Source: Pseudomonas fluorescens
Lineage (GTDB): Bacteria > Pseudomonadota > Gammaproteobacteria > Pseudomonadales > Pseudomonadaceae
DNA length: 64,000 nucleotides
Direction: 5' to 3'
Assembly: GCF_902497895.1 (NCBI RefSeq)
Contig: NZ_CABVHQ010000012.1
Span: forward strand, 42,720-106,719
The notes beneath the pieces were generated by a model. The model had not been told where the DNA came from. It was given only the letters and a program-made list of their open reading frames with translations, and made no database searches. Positions 19,428 to 28,685 of this stretch are shown here, one piece after another (within the stretch, counting starts at the first letter, position 1; every line of letters starts with the position of its first letter). The position numbers were made by a program, and so were the translations under genes.

Positions 19428-20234
19428 ATGCCTCAGCACGTCATAGTCAACGCTGACGACTTCGGCCTCAGCGAGAAGGAGAACGCGGTGATCCTGCGGG
19501 CATTCCAGACCGGTTTGATCAGCTCCGCAACCGCGATGGCGAACATGCCGGCGTTTCCCGCCGCCTGCGCCATGGCCCACCATCCCCTGCTGCAGGGGCG
19601 GATCGGCCTGCACTTCAACCTCACTTACGGGCGTCCGCTGAGCGAAGCGATTCTCGAACAACCGGCGTTCTGTAGCCCCAGCGGCGAATTCGATCTGGAC
19701 CTGTCGCGCCACAGCCTGTGGCTTGGCCGCCAGGCCCGGCAAGCGGTGCTGGAGGAGCTGGAAGCACAATGGCAACGCTGCCTGGAGTTCGGTGTGCAGC
19801 CCAGTCACCTGGATTCGCACCAGCACGTACACACTATCTGGCCCATCGGCGAAATAGTCGCGCGCTTCGCCGCCAGGCAGTGTGTGGCGCTGCGTCTGGC
19901 GCATAACCTTGGGCAAAATATCGGCACCGGCAAGCGCCTGTTCAAGACCTTGCTCAACCGGCGCCTGCGCAGCCTCGCCGGCGCAACCGCCGACCACGTC
20001 TGCACCCCGGCCGATCTGCGCAATGCCGCGCCGCCGGTTGACGGTCTGCTGGAAGTGGTCATTCATCCCCACCTGCTGGGTGCGGATTTCGGCGATGCCG
20101 ATCTGAACCCGGGGGAATCCTTGAGCCAGGTGCTGGAGAGTCGTCTGTCGGGGGTTCCGCGGGTTCCCTACAGCGTGGCGGGTAAAACCCTGACGGCAGC
20201 GGTCGGGATATTCGATAGTCCGGGCTCGGCCTGA
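19428..20234 (+). CDS. ChbG/HpnK-family (YdjC) carbohydrate deacetylase
   Basis: A 268-residue YdjC-fold protein. VIVNADDFGLSEKEN at the start holds the DD metal-binding pair, GLHFNLTYGRPL and SHLDSHQHVHTI hold the further metal and catalytic histidines, and EVVIHPHLLG closes the active site. ChbG removes acetyl groups from chitooligosaccharides, and HpnK acts in hopanoid side-chain synthesis. The substrate here is unknown. Start ATG 19428 has TGGAGGA just upstream; a longer frame from 19362 is not supported. Confidence 0.88.
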   Translation: MPQHVIVNADDFGLSEKENAVILRAFQTGLISSATAMANMPAFPAACAMAHHPLLQGRIGLHFNLTYGRPLSEAILEQPAFCSPSGEFDLDLSRHSLWLGRQARQAVLEELEAQWQRCLEFGVQPSHLDSHQHVHTIWPIGEIVARFAARQCVALRLAHNLGQNIGTGKRLFKTLLNRRLRSLAGATADHVCTPADLRNAAPPVDGLLEVVIHPHLLGADFGDADLNPGESLSQVLESRLSGVPRVPYSVAGKTLTAAVGIFDSPGSA

Positions 20235-20291
20235 TTGCTTCGGCTTAAACCAGAGATTTTTGCTGCTGTGACATCGTCGATCTGCGCAAAA

Positions 20292-20310
20292 ATTGACAAT
20301 AATCATTATT
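20292..20310 (+). promoter_or_regulatory. Fur box upstream of ftrABCD
   Basis: ATTGACAATAATCATTATT matches the 19-base Fur consensus at 13 positions, with the right half (ATAATCATTAT) almost perfect. It lies about 60 bases before ftrA, where it would block transcription when iron is replete. This is an inference from sequence. Confidence 0.75.
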
Positions 20311-20368
20311 ATTCGCAAGAAACCTTCCTAGACTCGGACTCCTACTCGTCAGTGCCCAGGAAGACCTC

Positions 20369-20899
20369 ATGCGTACCACCTTTTCGCTGTCGCTCGCCGT
20401 ACTGTTGCTGGCTCCCCTGGCCCAGGCCAAGGAGTACCCGATTGGCGAGCCGCAATTGTGTCCGGGGCTGGAAGTCGCGGCGGTGTATCTGCAGCCGATC
20501 GAGATGGCGCCTGCCGGCATGATGCGCGCCACGGCGGAATCCGACGTGCATCTGGAAGCCGACATTCGCGCCACCGCGGACAATCGACAGGGCTTTCAGG
20601 AAGGCAGTTTCGTGCCCTACCTGAATGTCTCTTTCAACCTGAAGAAACAGGGCAGCGCCACCGAACTCAAGGGCGACTTCCATGCCATGGTGGCCAATGA
20701 CGGTCCGCACTACGGCGATAATGTGAAGTTGCTTGGCCCGGGCAAATACCAACTGACCTTCAGCGTCCTGCCACCCGGCGGTCACGGTTCCCTGGGTCGC
20801 CACACCGACAAGGAAACCGGCGTGGCGCCATGGTTCGAGCGTTGTGAGCTGCACTACGAGTTCATCTACGCCGGGATCGGCAAGAAAGGCGGCTATTGA
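20369..20899 (+). CDS. ftrA: Periplasmic iron-binding protein FtrA (P19/Tp34 family)
   Basis: A 176-residue exported protein. The signal peptide MRTTFSLSLAVLLLAPLAQA precedes the mature start KEYPIGEP. EMAPAGMM, DVHLEADIRA and DGPHYGDNVKLL are the Met/His/Glu metal-site regions of the P19/Tp34/FetP family. In Bordetella and Brucella FtrABCD the equivalent protein binds iron (and copper) in the periplasm and feeds the permease. It is first in a tight four-gene operon behind a Fur box. The symbol is by operon homology. Confidence 0.88.
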   Translation: MRTTFSLSLAVLLLAPLAQAKEYPIGEPQLCPGLEVAAVYLQPIEMAPAGMMRATAESDVHLEADIRATADNRQGFQEGSFVPYLNVSFNLKKQGSATELKGDFHAMVANDGPHYGDNVKLLGPGKYQLTFSVLPPGGHGSLGRHTDKETGVAPWFERCELHYEFIYAGIGKKGGY

Positions 20900-21262
20900 A
20901 TGAACCCTACGCTGCCCCGGCATCGCGGACGATCAAGGTTTGGCCGGGCCTGGCTGTTGCTGGCCTGGACGATCACGCCATTGGCCGCCCATGCCCAATT
21001 GCCGACTTATGAGCTGACCATGCGCGACGGGCACTTCACCCCGGCATTGCTGGAGGTGCCGGCCGGGCAACGTTTCAAGATCGTCCTGAAAAACATCGGC
21101 CAGGGGCCGGCAGAGTTCGAGAGCACGCCATTGCGGGTGGAAAAAGTCCTGTCGCCGGGGGTGACCACCTTCGTGGTCATTCACCCCTTGCGACCTGGTC
21201 ACTATCCGTTCTTCGACGAGTTCAATCTGCAATTGCCCGAAGGCGGCATCCTCGCCAAATAA
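20900..21262 (+). CDS. ftrB: Cupredoxin-domain protein FtrB
   Basis: A 120-residue exported cupredoxin-like protein. A signal segment ends near AHAQ (residue 33), followed by a small beta domain with RDGHFTPALLEVPAGQRFK and a C-terminal VIHPLRPGHYPFFDEF. FtrB-type proteins are proposed to oxidise Fe(II) to Fe(III) with copper before uptake by the FTR1 permease. The ATG begins directly after the ftrA stop (TGAATG), which indicates translational coupling. Confidence 0.86.
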   Translation: MNPTLPRHRGRSRFGRAWLLLAWTITPLAAHAQLPTYELTMRDGHFTPALLEVPAGQRFKIVLKNIGQGPAEFESTPLRVEKVLSPGVTTFVVIHPLRPGHYPFFDEFNLQLPEGGILAK

Positions 21263-21300
21263 CCGGGCCGTCCACGGAGTTTTCCATCAAGGCGCTTTCC

Positions 21301-22155
21301 ATGAATCAATCAATGTTCATCGTCTGGCGCGAAAGCGTCGAGGCGCTGCTGGTGATCGGCATTCTCCAGGCCTGGGTCAGCCAGCAAAGCCATGGCAATC
21401 GGCTGCTCAGATACCTGTGGGCCGGCGTGGTGCTGGGGTTGATGTTGTCTGGGTTGCTGGCGGTGCTGATTCTGTTTGCCGGCGAGGCCATGAGCGGATC
21501 GACCAGCGAATGGTTCCAGGCCGCTCTGGCGCTGGTTGCCAGCCTGCTGATCGTGCAAATGGTCGGCTGGATGCATCACCACGCACGGACCCTCAAGCAG
21601 GATCTGCGCCGCCACGCCGACGGCCATCTGGCCAGGCAAGGCGGCCTCGGGCTGTTGCTGCTGGCGATGCTTGCGGTCAGTCGTGAAGGCAGCGAAACCG
21701 TGGTCTTTCTCTATGGCGCCGGGGCTCAGTTGCGCGGCCCGCAGCTCGGCTTGTTCGCCTTTGGCGGGTTGGCGGGACTGGTGCTGGCGGGATTGACCGT
21801 CGTCCTGCTGCAGAGCAGCCGCCGGTTCATTTCATGGCCCAGGTTTTTTGCCCTCAGCGAAGCCCTGCTGCTGATGCTCGGCGCGGCCCTACTGGTCAGC
21901 GGCATCGAGCGCATCGGCGGGCAACTGCTGGCCCTGGAGGTGCCGGAGATAATCTATGGCGTGTTTGGCGAAGCGCTTTGGGACAGCAACGCGTTGCTCA
22001 GCGACAGCCACGGCCTGGGTAGTTTCCTCGCCGGCTTTGCCGGTTATCGAGCGAGCCCCAGTTGCGCGACCCTGATGGTGCTGATCGGTTACTGGCTGAT
22101 CGTTGCTGGCTGGTTGCGCAAGCGCCCGCTGGAAAAAGCCCCATGCCCGAGCTGA
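21301..22155 (+). CDS. ftrC: FTR1-family iron permease FtrC
   Basis: A 284-residue inner-membrane protein with about seven helices. The FTR1 REXXE motif occurs twice: FIVWRESVEALLVIG near residue 8 and VSREGSETVVFLYG near residue 122. These glutamates bind and carry iron. Family members move Fe(III) across the inner membrane after oxidation in the periplasm. The 3' end overlaps ftrD by 13 bases. Confidence 0.92.
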   Translation: MNQSMFIVWRESVEALLVIGILQAWVSQQSHGNRLLRYLWAGVVLGLMLSGLLAVLILFAGEAMSGSTSEWFQAALALVASLLIVQMVGWMHHHARTLKQDLRRHADGHLARQGGLGLLLLAMLAVSREGSETVVFLYGAGAQLRGPQLGLFAFGGLAGLVLAGLTVVLLQSSRRFISWPRFFALSEALLLMLGAALLVSGIERIGGQLLALEVPEIIYGVFGEALWDSNALLSDSHGLGSFLAGFAGYRASPSCATLMVLIGYWLIVAGWLRKRPLEKAPCPS

Positions 22156-23519
22156 GTCGGCGCAATCTCTGGCTGCAGCGCCTGGGCGACGGGATGCGCC
22201 GCCATGCGCCGTTGATTCGTGCTGTGCAATGGCTGGTGGTGCTGTTCTACGGACTGCTGCTGTTGCTACCGGCGCTGCTGCCACTGCCAGACAGCCAGGC
22301 GCGGATCCTCGACAACCTGACCCTGCTCGCGCAGTTTCTGTTCTGGGGCATCTGGTGGCCGTTTGTGCTGCTGTCGATGGTGCTGTTCGGCCGCCTCTGG
22401 TGCGGCGTGCTGTGCCCGGAAGGCTCGCTGAGCGAATGGGCCAGCCGCTACGGCAAAGGTCTTGGCGTACCGCGCTGGCTGCGCTGGGGCGGTTGGCCAA
22501 CCCTGGCGTTCTGCCTGACCACCCTCTACGGCCAGTTGATCAGCGTCTATGACTACGCCCAGGCCGCCCTGCTGATACTGGGCGGCTCTACGGTCGCAGC
22601 GGTCATCGTCGGCCTGCTGTTCGCCCGCGGCAAACGGGTCTGGTGCCGTTACCTGTGCCCGGTCAGCGGAGTCTTCGCCCTGCTCGCCCGACTGGCTCCG
22701 GTGCATTTTCAGGTGGACGAACAGCGCTGGCTGGAAAACCCCGCGCCAAGACTGCCGCCACCCAACTGCGCACCCTTGCTCGATATCCGACGTATGCAAG
22801 GCGCCAGCGATTGCCATGCCTGCGGACGCTGCAGTGGACAACGCAGCGCGGTGCAGTTGATCGCCCGCTCCAGCAACCAGGAAATCCTGCAGTCTAGCGC
22901 CAGCACACTGTCAGTCTGGGATGCACGCCTGCTGCTGTTCGGGGTGATCGGTCTGGCCATGGGCGGATTCCAGTGGACCATCAGCCCCTGGTTCGTCGCC
23001 CTCAAACAACAGCTGGCCTCATGGCTGGTTGAACAGGACCTGCTCTGGCCCTTGCAGGACAACGCCCCCTGGTGGCTGCTCACCCACTACCCGCAACTCA
23101 ACGACAGCTTCAGCTGGCTCGACGGCTTTAGCATCGTCGCCTACCTGGGCTTGAGCTCGGTGTTGCTGGGCACGGCCTTGCTGATTCTGTTGCGTCTGAC
23201 GGCGCGACTGGCGGGAACTCCGGCGCTCTACTCACCCCTGGCCCTGACCCTCACACCCCTTGGCGGCGCCGGACTGTTTCTCGGGCTGTCGGCGACTACC
23301 GTGAAGTTGCTGCGCTATGAGGGCTTGCTGCTGGAGTGGGTACAACCGGCAAGAGCATCGTTGTTGATGGCGGCGATGGCGTGGAGTTTGGTGTTGGGGT
23401 GGAAGGTGCTGGGGCGTGAGGGAGTTTCGTTGACCCCGCGGATGGCGGGCAGTGGGTGCCTGTTATTGGCTAATGGGTTGGTGGGGTATGGTTGGTGGTT
23501 GCAGTTTTGGGGGTGGTGA
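22143..23519 (+). CDS. ftrD: Polyferredoxin-like membrane protein FtrD
   Basis: A 458-residue membrane protein of the NapH/CcoG-like 4Fe-4S type. Seen: CGVLCPEGSLSEWASRYGK, CRYLCPVSGVFALLARL and DCHACGRCSGQRSAVQL, with at least six hydrophobic helices around them. In the FtrABCD model it takes the electrons released when Fe(II) is oxidised by FtrB. Start ATG 22143 lies within the end of ftrC; a longer frame from 22062 is not favoured. Confidence 0.88.
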   Translation: MPELSRRNLWLQRLGDGMRRHAPLIRAVQWLVVLFYGLLLLLPALLPLPDSQARILDNLTLLAQFLFWGIWWPFVLLSMVLFGRLWCGVLCPEGSLSEWASRYGKGLGVPRWLRWGGWPTLAFCLTTLYGQLISVYDYAQAALLILGGSTVAAVIVGLLFARGKRVWCRYLCPVSGVFALLARLAPVHFQVDEQRWLENPAPRLPPPNCAPLLDIRRMQGASDCHACGRCSGQRSAVQLIARSSNQEILQSSASTLSVWDARLLLFGVIGLAMGGFQWTISPWFVALKQQLASWLVEQDLLWPLQDNAPWWLLTHYPQLNDSFSWLDGFSIVAYLGLSSVLLGTALLILLRLTARLAGTPALYSPLALTLTPLGGAGLFLGLSATTVKLLRYEGLLLEWVQPARASLLMAAMAWSLVLGWKVLGREGVSLTPRMAGSGCLLLANGLVGYGWWLQFWGW

Positions 23520-23533
23520 CACCTATCAAAATC

Positions 23534-23760
23534 AAAAGATCGCAGCCTTCGGCAGCTCCTACAGGGGATTGCGGACACCCAGGACATTGCAGGTGCACTC
23601 GGTCGGCGTAGGAGCTGGCGAAGCCTGCGATCTTTTCTGCCGCCAACATCAAAAGATCGCAGCCTTCGGCAGCTCCTACAGTGGGATTGGGTACATCCGC
23701 GGGAGGCAGATCGGCTGTCAGGCCGCCATCGCGAGCAAGCTCGCTCCCACAGTGGATCGG
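23534..23760. repeat. Cluster of REP elements from two families
   Basis: An inverted pair of the GATCGCAGCC family spans 23534-23636, a further single left arm lies at 23651-23681, and one ATCGCGAGCAAGCTCGCTCC arm lies at 23728-23757. The cluster separates the convergent ftrD and chemoreceptor genes. Confidence 0.88.
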
Positions 23761-23773
23761 CGCCACACACGGT

Positions 23774-25393
23774 CTAGATCTTAAAACGCGCCACTGTCGT
23801 GTGCAACGCCCCCGCCATCTCCGCCAGCTCCTGACCGGCCGTATTGGTATGTTGAGCACCGAGCAAGACCTGCTCGGAAAAATTACGAATACCGACCAGA
23901 TTGCGATCCACTTCACGCGCCACCAATGCCTGCTGCTCAGTGGCGCTGGCAATCATCATGTTGCGCTCATTGATCTGCGAAATAGACCGGGTAATCTCGT
24001 CCAGGGCATCACCCGAACGCTGTGCGACTTCAAGAGTTGCGAGCACCAGGTTGCTGCTGCTTTGCATCGCGCTGACCACATGGCCGGTGTCCAGACGGAT
24101 ATTGCCAATCATCTGCTCGATTTCCTGAGTAGACACCTGAGTACGATGGGCCAACGCCCGGACCTCGTCGGCGACTACCGCAAAACCTCGTCCGGCATCG
24201 CCTGCGCGAGCCGCTTCAATCGCAGCGTTGAGGGCCAGCAAATTGGTTTGATCGGCAATGCTGCGAATCACATCCAGAACCTTGCTGATATCCTGTACCC
24301 GGCCGGCCAAGTGTTGAATGCGCGCCGAGGTATCGGTCACACCGGCGGCCAGTTCGCCTATCGAGGCAACCGTTTCCTGAACCTGTTCACGCCCGCGCTG
24401 GGCGGTCAGCTCGGATTCTCGGGAGGCTTCAGAAGTGCTGACCGCATTGCGCGCCACCTCGTCGACCGCAGCGGTCATCTGGTTCACCGCCGTTGCAGCC
24501 TGCTCGATCTCGAGTCCCTGCAATTGCAAATTGCTGCTGGTCTGGCTGCTGACCGCGCTCAGCTCCTCGGAAGAACAGGCAACCCGATCAACCGAGGCGG
24601 CGATATGCCTGACCATCACATTCAAGCTCCGCTGCATCTGATGCATATTCATCATCAGGCTGCCACCATCGGTTGGGCGCAGAGGCACTTGAATCGTCAG
24701 GTCGCCCTGAGCGATTTGATTCAAGACTCGCGCTGCAATATCTGGCTCGCCACCCAAGGGCCTGGTCACACTGCGCGTCACGATGACCGCGACGGCGATG
24801 ACCAGGGCCAGACAGAATAAAAACAATCCCAGCATGTTACGCCGGGCATCGTTATAGAGATCTTGCGCCACCCTTTCACGGTCGGCGAATAGTTGTCCTT
24901 GCAGGGTCATCAGCCCATCCAGACTGCCATAGACCTCAAGTTCGGCGGGAATGACTTTTTGTTTAAGCTGCGCCATCGCTTCATCGAGGGCACCTTGGCG
25001 GATCAGAGCCTGCACCTGGGTGAACGCAACGACATAGGCCTCGCGATGCTTTTTCAGGGTTGCATAGGCAACTTTGCCTTCGGGTGAATAGAACAACGGT
25101 TCCAGGGTTTCGAGCGCCGTCGTAATACGTTTTTTCGTGCTGTCGACAGACTGCTGAACCTGCTGGTTGTCCTTATCGATCAGCAAATCCCGGGTGTTCC
25201 TGGCGTTATCGCGCACGCCTGTGGCAATGACCATGATCGGGCTGATTTTCGGCCAGTCCTGTTGGACGATAACAACCGACTGATCTTTCAGCGTGGCCAG
25301 GTCGTGCAGTGCATACAATGCCAGGCCCATCAGCGCCAGCGGTGCAATGGCAAAACCCAGCAAAATGCGTTTGGCGGTACTGAGTCTGGCCAT
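23774..25393 (-). CDS. Methyl-accepting chemotaxis protein
   Basis: A 539-residue transducer. Helix 1 is at residues about 9-30, a four-helix-bundle periplasmic sensor with a 4HB_MCP-like pattern is at 31-180, and helix 2 is at about 190-210. A HAMP-like stretch follows, then the signalling domain with the highly conserved hairpin [20 protein letters not shown]. Start ATG 25393 has GGGGAGC upstream; a longer frame to 25432 adds 13 residues. The ligand is not readable from sequence. Confidence 0.92.
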   Translation of the reverse strand: MARLSTAKRILLGFAIAPLALMGLALYALHDLATLKDQSVVIVQQDWPKISPIMVIATGVRDNARNTRDLLIDKDNQQVQQSVDSTKKRITTALETLEPLFYSPEGKVAYATLKKHREAYVVAFTQVQALIRQGALDEAMAQLKQKVIPAELEVYGSLDGLMTLQGQLFADRERVAQDLYNDARRNMLGLFLFCLALVIAVAVIVTRSVTRPLGGEPDIAARVLNQIAQGDLTIQVPLRPTDGGSLMMNMHQMQRSLNVMVRHIAASVDRVACSSEELSAVSSQTSSNLQLQGLEIEQAATAVNQMTAAVDEVARNAVSTSEASRESELTAQRGREQVQETVASIGELAAGVTDTSARIQHLAGRVQDISKVLDVIRSIADQTNLLALNAAIEAARAGDAGRGFAVVADEVRALAHRTQVSTQEIEQMIGNIRLDTGHVVSAMQSSSNLVLATLEVAQRSGDALDEITRSISQINERNMMIASATEQQALVAREVDRNLVGIRNFSEQVLLGAQHTNTAGQELAEMAGALHTTVARFKI

Positions 25394-25440
25394 GTCAAAT
25401 GCTCCCCGATTAATACCTTGATCATCATCCATGGCAACGC

Positions 25441-26136
25441 CTAGCCTCGTAATACAAACTGCGGAAACAACTCACGCATGGCCGCCCATAGTTCGGCCTG
25501 CTCGACCTGTGCGGAAATACTCGACAAATGCGGATCGAGCATGCGCGCAGTCCTGACCAGTTGCACGGCAAATCGTTTGACGCCTAGTGCGCTCAGCCGC
25601 CGGGCCAGGATCAACAGGCGCGCAGGGTCGAACAAGTGCCAATGCACCGTGGTGCGGCACTCATAGTCGACACCGCTGGCCAGCAGATACTCCAGGCTGC
25701 GCCAGTTGGCGGTGCCGCTGCCGGCGATGCGGGTGATGGTCTGGCAATCTTCGGGCAAGGCCTTGATATCGAATCCGATCCAATCGGCCTCCATCACCAC
25801 CTTGGCAAAGGCCGCCGGTTTGATCCCGGCGCTGTGCAAGCCGATGCGAAAGCCCATCTTGCGCACTTCATCCATGGCGCCGGCCAGGCCGTCCTGCAGC
25901 GTCGGTTCACCACCGCTGAACACCACGGCATCGAGCAAGCCCTGGCGCCGTTGCAGAAACGTCAGCACCCGACACCAATCCACTTCTTCGCTGCCGCGCG
26001 GCGGGATCAGTTGCGGGTTATGGCAATAGCGGCAGCGCCAGGCGCACCCCTGGCAAAACAGTACACAGGCCAGCTGCCCCGGATAGTCGAGGGTGGTCAG
26101 GGGCACCATGCCCCCGACCCGAAGCGTTCGACTCAT
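25441..26136 (-). CDS. nrdG: Anaerobic ribonucleotide reductase activating enzyme (radical SAM)
   Basis: A 231-residue radical-SAM protein. The Fe-S motif is [14 protein letters not shown] (CxxxCxxC form), followed by [13 protein letters not shown], the GGEP-type SAM site. It generates the glycyl radical on class III ribonucleotide reductase. Its ATG overlaps the stop of the small radical-domain gene upstream (ATGA), so the three genes are one operon. Confidence 0.92.
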   Translation of the reverse strand: MSRTLRVGGMVPLTTLDYPGQLACVLFCQGCAWRCRYCHNPQLIPPRGSEEVDWCRVLTFLQRRQGLLDAVVFSGGEPTLQDGLAGAMDEVRKMGFRIGLHSAGIKPAAFAKVVMEADWIGFDIKALPEDCQTITRIAGSGTANWRSLEYLLASGVDYECRTTVHWHLFDPARLLILARRLSALGVKRFAVQLVRTARMLDPHLSSISAQVEQAELWAAMRELFPQFVLRG

Positions 26137-26300
26137 TGGCGCCCGGCCAGCGCCGCGCTTTCAGTGAAGTGAACCCGCTCGCGGTGCTCGGACTGCTTGC
26201 CCGGATTGAACGCCGCTACCGGGCGGTGATAGCCCATCACTCGGGTCCAGACTTCGCAGCGTTGACGTTGTGCCAGGGGCAGGGTTTGCGATGCATTCAT
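26133..26300 (-). CDS. Separate C-terminal glycyl-radical piece of anaerobic ribonucleotide reductase
   Basis: A 55-residue protein. CEVWTRVMGYHRPVAAFNPGK matches the end of class III reductases, where RVxGY holds the radical glycine and the NxGK stretch follows. The large nrdD product upstream stops right after its zinc-binding cysteines and lacks this block, so the radical site appears to be on a separate chain. The start ATG 26300 has AAGGAA eight bases upstream and lies 31 bases after the nrdD stop, in the +1 frame. The stop overlaps nrdG. Short adjacent ORFs of this kind are annotated in other pseudomonads as far as I recall, so it may be a lineage feature. Confidence 0.85.
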   Translation of the reverse strand: MNASQTLPLAQRQRCEVWTRVMGYHRPVAAFNPGKQSEHRERVHFTESAALAGRQ

Positions 26301-26331
26301 GATGAAGTTCCTTGCAGTTGAGTGAATCGAA

Positions 26332-28347
26332 TCAATGAGCGGTGCCGAGGTTTTGCTCGCGCAGCAGCAGGACCTCGTCGCATTTCGGGCAGAATTCATG
26401 TTCGCCATCGAGGTAACCATGCACCGGGCAGATGGAGAAGGTCGGAGTCACGGTCAGGTACGGCAGGCGGAAACGTCCGAGGGCTTTGCGCACCAGTTGC
26501 TTGCAGGCCTCGGTCGAGGAAATCCGCTCGGCCATGTACAGATGCAGTACGGTGCCGCCGGTGTACTTGCATTGCAGTTCGTCCTGAAGCTCCAGCGCCT
26601 CGAAGGGATCGTCGGTGAAACCCACCGGCAGTTGCGAGGAGTTTGTGTAGTACGGCGCCTCGACGCTGCCGGCCTGGAGAATGTCGGGGTAACGCTTGCG
26701 ATCTTCCTTGGCGAAGCGGTAAGTGGTGCCTTCGGCCGGAGTCGCTTCGAGGTTGTACATGTGGCCGGTTTCCTCCTGGAATCGCAGCAAGGTGGCGCGC
26801 ACATGGTCCAGCAGATCCAGGGCAAATTGCCGGCCTTTCTCGGTGTGCATGCCCTGCTCGTCGCCGGTGTAATTGCGCAGCATTTCATGCATGCCGTTGA
26901 GGCCGATGGTGGAGAAGTGGTTGCGCAAGGTGCCCAGGTAACGCTTGGTGTAGGGATATAGACCGGCATCCATATGGTGCTGGATCACCTTGCGCTTGAC
27001 CTCCAGGCTCTCCATCGCCAGTTCCATCAGGGTGTCCAGGCGCTTCAGCAAGCCGCTGGTGTCGCCCTTGAAGACATAGCCCAGGCGCGCACAGTTGATG
27101 GTGACCACCCCCAGCGAGCCGGTCTGTTCCGCCGAGCCGAACAGGCCGCCGCCGCGCTTGAGCAGCTCGCGCACATCCAGTTGCAGGCGGCAGCACATCG
27201 AGCGCACCTGATTGGGCTGCAGATCGGAGTTGAGGAAGTTCTGGAAATACGGCAAGCCGTAACGCGCGGTCATCTCGAACAGGCGGTCGGCGTTTTCACT
27301 GTCCCAGGGGAAGTCATGGGTAATGTTGTAGGTCGGTATCGGGAAGGTGAACACCCGCCCTTTCGCATCGCCGGCCTGCATCACTTCGATGTAGGCGCGG
27401 TTGAGCAGGTCCATTTCGACTTGCAGGTCGCCATAGGCAAACGGCATTTCCTCACCGCCGATGCTGGGAATCTGTTCGCGCAGATCCTGCGGGCAGACCC
27501 AGTCGAAGGTCAGGTTGGTAAAGGGTGTCTGGGTGCCCCAGCGCGAGGGCACGTTGAGGTTGTAGATGAATTCCTGGATCGCCTGACGCACTTCCTGGAA
27601 GCTCAGCTTGTCCTGCCGCACATAGGGCGCCAGATAGGTATCGAACGAGCTGAACGCCTGGGCGCCGGCCCACTCGTTTTGCAGGGTGCCGAGGAAATTC
27701 ACCATCTGCCCCAGAGCGCTGCTCAGGTGTTTCGGCGGACCGGCTTCGACGCGCCCGGGAACCCCGTTCAGGCCCTCGTGCAACAGGGTGCGCAGCGACC
27801 AGCCAGCACAGTAGCCGGCGAGCATGTCCAGATCGTGCACATGCAAATCCGCCTCGCGGTGAGCAGTGCCGATCGCCTCGCTGTAGACCTCGTCCAGCCA
27901 ATAGTTGGCGGTGACCTTGCCCGACACGTTCAGCACCAGCCCGCCCAGGGAATAACCCTGGTTGGCATTGGCCTGGACCCGCCAGTCATCCCGGTCCAGG
28001 TACTCGTTCATCGAAGTCGCCACCTCGACCATGGTCCTGCGGTCACGGCGCAAGCGCCCGTGCTGTTCGCGGTAGACGATGTAAGCGCGCATGGCGAGGA
28101 AATAACCGGCATCCATCAGGACCCGTTCGACCCGATCCTGAATCTGCTCGACATTCACTCGCGCCTGCCCTTCCAGACGGGCCAGTACCGCGTTGAGCAA
28201 CCCCTCGGCCTCGGGTTCGGCGTATTCGCCAGTGGCCTTGCCGGCGGCGATCAACGCCTGGCGGATCTTGTCCGCATCAAAGGCAACCAGACTGCCATCG
28301 CGCTTGTGCAAGCGGTTACACCCTACTGAGATCAGCGTGCTCTGCAT
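26332..28347 (-). CDS. nrdD: Anaerobic (class III) ribonucleoside-triphosphate reductase, large part
   Basis: A 671-residue reductase that makes deoxynucleotides without oxygen. The N-terminal ATP-cone is visible (KRDGSLVAFDADKIRQAL). The core includes VHDLDMLAGYCAGWSLR, TQTPFTNLTFDWVCP and VTINCARLGYVFKGD with an active-site cysteine. The C-terminal zinc site is ICPVHGYLDGEHEFCPKCDE. The glycyl-radical motif expected after it is absent and lies in the next small gene. ATG 28347 has GGAG seven bases upstream; a GTG at 28362 is in frame. An FNR-type box lies about 90 bases upstream. Confidence 0.93.
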   Translation of the reverse strand: MQSTLISVGCNRLHKRDGSLVAFDADKIRQALIAAGKATGEYAEPEAEGLLNAVLARLEGQARVNVEQIQDRVERVLMDAGYFLAMRAYIVYREQHGRLRRDRRTMVEVATSMNEYLDRDDWRVQANANQGYSLGGLVLNVSGKVTANYWLDEVYSEAIGTAHREADLHVHDLDMLAGYCAGWSLRTLLHEGLNGVPGRVEAGPPKHLSSALGQMVNFLGTLQNEWAGAQAFSSFDTYLAPYVRQDKLSFQEVRQAIQEFIYNLNVPSRWGTQTPFTNLTFDWVCPQDLREQIPSIGGEEMPFAYGDLQVEMDLLNRAYIEVMQAGDAKGRVFTFPIPTYNITHDFPWDSENADRLFEMTARYGLPYFQNFLNSDLQPNQVRSMCCRLQLDVRELLKRGGGLFGSAEQTGSLGVVTINCARLGYVFKGDTSGLLKRLDTLMELAMESLEVKRKVIQHHMDAGLYPYTKRYLGTLRNHFSTIGLNGMHEMLRNYTGDEQGMHTEKGRQFALDLLDHVRATLLRFQEETGHMYNLEATPAEGTTYRFAKEDRKRYPDILQAGSVEAPYYTNSSQLPVGFTDDPFEALELQDELQCKYTGGTVLHLYMAERISSTEACKQLVRKALGRFRLPYLTVTPTFSICPVHGYLDGEHEFCPKCDEVLLLREQNLGTAH

Positions 28348-28433
28348 TTGGTCTCCAGACACTACATATAGATGTTTTAGAAGCTATAGACACAACATGC
28401 AGTGAAGACTACGGACAAAGCACCGATCTGCAA

Positions 28434-28447
28434 TTGATCGACGTCAA
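28434..28447. promoter_or_regulatory. FNR-type (ANR/DNR) box upstream of nrdD
   Basis: TTGATCGACGTCAA fits TTGAT-N4-(A/G)TCAA. It lies 87 bases before the nrdD start on the minus strand, where an anaerobic activator would be expected. Confidence 0.78.
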
Positions 28448-28459
28448 GAATTCGCGGAC

Positions 28460-28483
28460 AAAAAAAGCCGCCAGCGGCGGCTT
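28460..28483 (-). terminator. Intrinsic terminator after moaA
   Basis: Read on the minus strand, AAGCCGCC-GCT-GGCGGCTT is followed by a run of seven T. It would end the narK-narGHJI-ppi-moaA transcript just before the nrdD promoter region. Confidence 0.85.
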
Positions 28484-28513
28484 GGTAAAAGGATTTCTGG
28501 CTTTGCACATTCC

Positions 28514-28664
28514 CTCGTAGCAGCTGGCGAGCTTTGCGAGCCTGCGTTCGGCTACGAAGCAGTCGTAAAATCAGGCACTGCGGTATTCAGGTTAACCGCG
28601 CTGATCTGATTTGCGACTGCTTCGCAGTCGAACGCAGCCTCGCAAAGCTCGGCAGCTGCTACGG
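28514..28664. repeat. REP inverted pair, GTAGCAGCTGGCGAGCTTTGCG family
   Basis: The left arm starts CTCGTAGCAGCTGGCGAGC and the right arm ends GCTCGGCAGCTGCTACGGG. Inner palindromes such as CGACTGCTTCGCAGTCG lie between them. It lies downstream of moaA and before the terminator. Confidence 0.88.
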
Positions 28665-28685
28665 GACCGAGCCATTATCTCGACA

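Noticed and set aside
23534..23760. CRISPR array
   Set aside because: The repeats are inverted REP arms with irregular spacing, not direct repeats with unique spacers; no cas genes.
26974..28329. 451-codon open frame opposite nrdD
   Set aside because: Antisense shadow; nrdD is strongly supported on the other strand.
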